NCBI GenBank assembly: GCA_030447005.1
Contig: JAUJME010000069.1
Span: 1-7,713, forward strand
DNA from: Solirubrobacteraceae bacterium
Lineage (GTDB): Bacteria > Actinomycetota > Thermoleophilia > Solirubrobacterales > Solirubrobacteraceae
Length of the DNA: 7,713 nucleotides
Direction: 5' to 3'
Shown: in pieces, positions 5,201 to 7,713 of the stretch
Layout of the letters: every line of letters begins with the position of its first letter
Numbering within the stretch: the stretch's first letter is position 1
Notes under the pieces: generated by a model
What the model was told of the DNA's origin: nothing
What the model saw: the letters and a program-made list of their open reading frames with translations, nothing else
The model's database searches: none
Made by a program: the position numbers and the translations under genes

Positions 5201-6746
5201 CGCCGACGTGCCCGACGCGCTCGAGCGCCTCGCCCGCCGCTACGCGCGCACCCACGGGCCGTTCACGTCGGAGGAGGTTCGCGCCCGCTTCGGGGTTGAT
5301 CTTCTCCCGGTGCTGGCCGGGCTCGAGCGCGACGGCGAGCTCATGCGCGGCGAGCTGCGCCCCGGCGGCACGGGCCGCGAGTGGTGCGAGGCCGAGGTGC
5401 TGCGGCGGCTGCGCCGTGCGTCGCTCGCCGCCCTGCGCAAGGAGATCGAGCCGGCCGACCAGCGGGCGCTCGCGCGCTTCGCGCCGAGCTGGCAGGGCGT
5501 CGATCGGCACCCGCCCGGCGGCGCGGGGATCGACCGGCTGCGCGAGGCGCTCATCCCGCTCCAGGGGCTCGCGCTGCCCGTCGAGGTGTGGGAGCGCGAC
5601 GTGCTGCCGCGCCGCATCGGCGCCTACTCGCAGTCCTGGCTCGACCAGCTCTGCGCCGCGGGCGAGGTCGTGTGGGTCGGGGCGGGCGCGCTCGGCCGGC
5701 GCTCGGGCCGCGTGGCGCTCTACTTCCGCGAGGACGCCGCCCTGCTCGGCCCGCCGCCCAACAAGAATCCCGCCGACGTGCCGGAGGACGGCGTCCACGC
5801 CGCCATCCGCGAGCGCCTCGCGCGCGGCGCGTGCTTCTTCACCGACCTGCTCGTCGACGTGCCGGGCGTGAGCGCCGAGGAGATCCAGGAGGCGCTCTGG
5901 GACCTCGCCTGGGCGGGGGAGGCGACCAACGACGCCTTCTCCCCCCTGCGTTCGCCGCGCCTCGCTGCGCAGTGGTCCCAGCGCGCGCGGGCCGACCGCG
6001 CCGCCGCGTCGCGCCGGCGCTTCGGCGCGCGGCGCTCCGCCGCCCAGCCGACGGTGCAAGGGCGCTGGTCGCTCACGGGAAGCCTTTTCGCCCGGCCGGA
6101 TCTCGCTGGCGCTCATCCTCTGGGCGACGTCACCGTCGACCCAACCGCACGCCGCCGCGCGCAAGCGGAGCTCCTGCTCGAGCGCTACGGGATCGTCACC
6201 CGCGAGCAGGTCCTCGCCGAGGGGGTCCCGGGCGGCTTCTCCTCGCTCTATGACCAGTTCGCGGCGCTCGAGACCCTCGGGGTCTGCCGCCGCGGCTACT
6301 TCATCGAGGGGCTCGGCGGCGCGCAGTTCGCGCTCCCCGGCGCGGTCGAGCGCCTCCGCGGCCAGCGCGACGACGACGCCGCGCCCCCCGTCGTCCTCGC
6401 CGCGACGGACCCCGCCCAGGTCTACGGCGGCGTCCTGAAGTGGCCGGAAAGCGAGGCCCGCTCGCCGGCGCGGCAGGCCGGCGCCTACGTGGTCCAGGTG
6501 GGCGCCGAGCCCGTCCTCTACGTCGAGCGCGGCGGCAAGGGTCTCCAGGTGCTCGTGGAGCCGACGGACGAGCGGGTCGGGCCGGCGCTCGAGGCGCTCG
6601 CCGAAGGGGTCCGCCGCGGCCGCCTCCCCAAGAAGCTCAGCCTCGAGCGGGTCAACGGGGAGCCCGTGGTCGGGTCACCGCTCGAGCCGGTCCTGCTCGA
6701 GTTCGGCTTCCGCTCCGGGACCCGCAAGCTCACGCTCAGCGCCTGA
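2256..6746 (+). CDS. lhr: Lhr, large superfamily 2 DNA repair helicase
   Basis: At 1496 residues this matches the usual length of full-length bacterial Lhr (about 1500). Lhr is an ATP-driven 3'-to-5' translocase that unwinds DNA and RNA:DNA duplexes. In mycobacteria it belongs to the DNA-damage response. The helicase core shows Gln25 (Q motif), APTGSGKT with Lys48 (motif I), DEIH at 169-172 (motif II), SAT at 205-207 (motif III), TLVFVNNRRGAERLA (motif IV), ATSSLELGIDMG at 347-358 (motif V) and QRIGRAGH at 377-384 (motif VI). Lhr-specific segments follow: PFWRGD (586-591), LSPFGGRVHAAW (669-680), IWSDDGIIVHLPD, and TPLWQQRLKSQTLLEVAKRY from 765. The C-terminal domain starts near 870. It contains winged-helix sequence LARRYARTHGPFTSEEV (from 992), SLAALRKEIEP, an Arg-rich linker, YGGVLKWP (from 1390) and RGGKGLQVLVEP. 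The GTG start is chosen because the Q-motif helix follows directly and the promoter lies just upstream. The next gene is a Nei glycosylase, echoing the mycobacterial lhr-nei pair. Confidence 0.97.
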   Translation: MPLSAFTPQVREWFTRAFAEPTAAQAQAWPAIATGKHTLISAPTGSGKTLAAFLWGLDRLVAEPAPADPKDRRTRLVYVSPLKALSYDVEKNLRAPLRGIGGDPASPSGSSSGSALTVAIRTGDTPQKDRRDMIKHPPDVLITTPESLYLMLTSQARKIFSGTEWVIVDEIHAVAQTKRGAHLAITLERLNEAADVDEVQRIGLSATQNPLEEVGRFMVGPRRECTVVDTGVRKPLDLQINVPVESMIEPDSAPAGDLAELDPLQGGEATRKSIWPAIYPKILELVEQHRSTLVFVNNRRGAERLALRLNELAEKEIARAHHGSLAREERLVVEEQLKAGELPCLVATSSLELGIDMGAIDLVLQVESPKSVTAGLQRIGRAGHNVGETSKGRIFPKFRSDLLECAVVAKRMREGLIETTVVPRNPLDVLAQQIVAMAASADGDEEAGGGIHVNDLQALLGRTHSYAELSRTQLENVLDMLDGRYPSEEFGDLRARIVWDRVAGTIRARKGSRGLAITNAGTIPDRGLFSVNLPDGRRVGELDEEMVYEARPGQTFLLGATSWRIEEITRDRVIVSPAPGVPGAVPFWRGDSVGRPRELGEAIGAFNRWAVEQDSETLRAEYDLDELAARNVLEFLREQQDATRVVPSDRTIVIERFRDEIGDWRVCILSPFGGRVHAAWGLALSARIRDEYGLESDAIWSDDGIIVHLPDADEPPGAELVLIDPDELEDRVVGELGGSALFGARFRENAGRALLIPRAYPGRRTPLWQQRLKSQTLLEVAKRYAQFPIILETYRECLRDVLDVPGTTELLRKLHSRELGLVEVETETASPFASSLLFDYVATYMYEGDTPNAERRAAALSLDRDLLRELLGQEELRDLISPDALAAVEADLQRTSERTRADSVDALHDVLRRVGDLTEDEVTVRVAPELDAAASLETLAGERRAIRLRVGGEARWVAAEDAGLYRDALGAVPPSGLPEAFIADVPDALERLARRYARTHGPFTSEEVRARFGVDLLPVLAGLERDGELMRGELRPGGTGREWCEAEVLRRLRRASLAALRKEIEPADQRALARFAPSWQGVDRHPPGGAGIDRLREALIPLQGLALPVEVWERDVLPRRIGAYSQSWLDQLCAAGEVVWVGAGALGRRSGRVALYFREDAALLGPPPNKNPADVPEDGVHAAIRERLARGACFFTDLLVDVPGVSAEEIQEALWDLAWAGEATNDAFSPLRSPRLAAQWSQRARADRAAASRRRFGARRSAAQPTVQGRWSLTGSLFARPDLAGAHPLGDVTVDPTARRRAQAELLLERYGIVTREQVLAEGVPGGFSSLYDQFAALETLGVCRRGYFIEGLGGAQFALPGAVERLRGQRDDDAAPPVVLAATDPAQVYGGVLKWPESEARSPARQAGAYVVQVGAEPVLYVERGGKGLQVLVEPTDERVGPALEALAEGVRRGRLPKKLSLERVNGEPVVGSPLEPVLLEFGFRSGTRKLTLSA

Positions 6747-6800
6747 ACGAGGCGCCCGCCGTAGGTCTTCTGACCCTCGGATGTTTCGCTACGGTTGAGG

Positions 6801-6833
6801 TGCCGCCGCTCCGGGAATCAGCGAGTGGCGGCA
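6801..6833. repeat. Hairpin downstream of lhr, related to the 2056-2159 elements
   Basis: Arms tgccgccgctc (6801-6811) and gagtggcggca (6823-6833) pair over 11 positions with one G-T pair and an 11-nt loop. The right arm includes gcgagtggc (6821-6829), the same 9-mer present in both hairpins before lhr. It lies 54 bp after the lhr stop, close to the 59-bp distance of hairpin 1 from its upstream gene. It may act in 3'-end formation, although no T-tract follows. Confidence 0.55.
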
Positions 6834-6910
6834 TCGTCGTGCCACCTTCCCCAGGCTCACGACGTTACGCCGAGCACGGCGGCGCGCCATCCGGCGCGCC
6901 GCCTGCTCCG

Positions 6911-6916
6911 TACCCT
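6911..6916 (+). promoter_or_regulatory. Leaderless-type -10 box of the Nei gene
   Basis: TACCCT ends 7 nt before the ATG at 6924. The preceding cg makes CGTACCCT, identical to the sequence at the lhr promoter. No Shine-Dalgarno sequence is present. The start codon is fixed independently by the catalytic proline, so the spacing is not an artefact of start choice. No convincing -35 box was found. Confidence 0.6.
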
Positions 6917-6923
6917 CGTCTGC

Positions 6924-7709
6924 ATGCCTGAAGGGGACACGATCCACTATGCGGCGAACCGGATCCGGCCCGTCCTCGAGGGTCACGTCCCCGACGAGCT
7001 CGCCACCCCGCACCGGCGCTTCGCCCGCGATCGCTGGCCCGAGCGGCTGGCGGGCCGCGCGGTCCGCTCCGTCGACGCGCACGGCAAGCACCTCTTCCTG
7101 CGCTTCGAGGGCGGGCTCACGATCCACTCGCACCTGCGGATGACCGGCTCCTGGCGCGTCTTCGAGCAGCACGGACGCTGGTCGCGGTCGCCGCGCGCGG
7201 CCTGGCTCGTCGCCCGCCGCGGCGACCGGATCGTGGCCCAGTTCAACGGCCCGGTGCTCGAGCTCATGACGGAGTCGCGCACCCGCTTCGACCAGCGCAT
7301 CGCCGGCCTCGGACCCGACATCCTCGCCCCCGGCGAGTTCGACTACGAGCGGTTCCTGCGCCGCCTGCGCGAGGACGACCCGACGCGGCCGATCGGCGAC
7401 GCCATGCTCGACCAGCGGATCCTGGCGGGGATCGGGAACCTGTGGAAGGTCGAGGGCTGCTTCGAGGCGCGCATCGACCCGTGGCGGCCGGCCGGCAAGG
7501 TCTCCGACGAGGAGGCGCGGGCGATCGTCGACGCGTGCCGGCCGCGGATGCAGCGCTCCGCGCGCGACGGCAACCAGACCCGCTTCAAGCGCATCTACGG
7601 CAAGTCCGGCGCGCCCTGCCCGCGCTGCGGGGAGGCCTCGAGGATCCGCGTGCGCGGCCAGTGGGACGACAACCGCCCGACCTTCTGGTGCCCGCGATGT
7701 CAGTCATGA
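6924..7709 (+). CDS. nei: Fpg/Nei-family DNA glycosylase (endonuclease VIII-like, Nei2 type)
   Basis: This complete 261-residue protein is a bifunctional glycosylase/AP lyase that excises oxidised bases in base excision repair. It begins MPEGDTIHYAANRI. Pro2 is the Schiff-base nucleophile once Met1 is removed, and Glu3 is the second catalytic residue. This fixes the start at 6924, although the frame stays open further upstream. Lys55 in DAHGKHLFLRF and the strand IHSHLRMTGSW (67-77) match the N-terminal beta-sandwich. The helix-two-turn-helix DNA-binding region holds GIGNLWKVEGCF (169-180) with conserved Asn172. The C-terminal zinc finger has Cys232, Cys235, Cys256 and Cys259, with Arg251 in DNRPTFWCPRC. 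MPEGDT and the EGCF ending of the H2TH segment suggest the Nei2 branch rather than Fpg (MPELPE), so pyrimidine lesions are the likelier substrates. It follows lhr by 177 bp on the same strand with its own probable promoter. Confidence 0.95.
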   Translation: MPEGDTIHYAANRIRPVLEGHVPDELATPHRRFARDRWPERLAGRAVRSVDAHGKHLFLRFEGGLTIHSHLRMTGSWRVFEQHGRWSRSPRAAWLVARRGDRIVAQFNGPVLELMTESRTRFDQRIAGLGPDILAPGEFDYERFLRRLREDDPTRPIGDAMLDQRILAGIGNLWKVEGCFEARIDPWRPAGKVSDEEARAIVDACRPRMQRSARDGNQTRFKRIYGKSGAPCPRCGEASRIRVRGQWDDNRPTFWCPRCQS

Positions 7710-7713
7710 GGCG

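Noticed and set aside
5262..5312. Second internal SD-like sequence (ggaggagg) and GTT GAT CTT codon patch inside lhr
   Set aside because: No suitable in-frame start codon follows at proper spacing; it is explained by Glu-Glu codons in the winged-helix segment.
2601..6164. 1187-codon minus-strand open frame
   Set aside because: It lies wholly opposite lhr, is full of Ala, Arg, Asp and Glu runs and shows no motif; it is a codon-bias shadow of a GC-rich gene.
6759..6794. Inverted repeat ccgtag/ctacgg, with an inner ggtc/gacc stem at 6764-6775, after lhr
   Set aside because: The stems are of 6 and 4 bp, with a 24-nt span in the first case and no T-tract; too weak to call a terminator.
6795..6923. 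Upstream extension of the Nei frame
   Set aside because: The enzyme needs Pro directly after the initiator Met, so translation must start at 6924.

Overview
The window is a chromosomal segment of very high GC content (well above 70% by eye). Codon third positions are almost always G or C, GTG starts occur, and most starts lack a Shine-Dalgarno sequence. Its proteins look actinobacterial: a full-length Lhr helicase beside a Nei-type glycosylase, and a stand-alone LigD-type polymerase. A deep-branching actinobacterium such as Thermoleophilia/Solirubrobacterales fits, but this is inference from style and content. No mobile element, RNA gene or CRISPR array was found.

Layout: (1) 1-196, plus strand, the last 64 codons of a family 5 type uracil-DNA glycosylase. 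(2) 174-346, minus strand, a short stretch that looks coding in two successive frames, probably a frameshifted gene remnant. (3) 347-1216, minus strand, a complete stand-alone LigD polymerase/primase domain. (4) 1247-1996, plus strand, diverging from it across only 30 bp, a 249-residue fusion of an acylphosphatase domain to a LigD-type 3'-phosphoesterase domain. (5) 1997-2255, non-coding, with two adjacent hairpins that share an exact 20-bp direct repeat spaced 60 bp. (6) 2256-6746, plus strand, a full-length Lhr helicase of 1496 residues. (7) 6747-6923, non-coding, with a related hairpin and a promoter. (8) 6924-7709, plus strand, a complete Fpg/Nei-family DNA glycosylase.

Every recognisable gene except the acylphosphatase half of (4) belongs to DNA repair, so this looks like a repair neighbourhood. 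It covers uracil excision, oxidised-base excision (Nei), end filling and 3'-end cleaning for end joining (LigD-POL and PE as separate genes), and a repair helicase (Lhr). No Ku and no ATP-dependent ligase domain is visible, so a complete end-joining pathway would need partners outside the window. The most unusual item is the acylphosphatase-phosphoesterase fusion, which also has an altered active-site region.

All three complete plus-strand genes have a TANNNT hexamer 6-7 nt upstream of the start codon and no Shine-Dalgarno, the pattern of leaderless transcripts. The Nei start is fixed independently by its catalytic proline, which makes the pattern credible.
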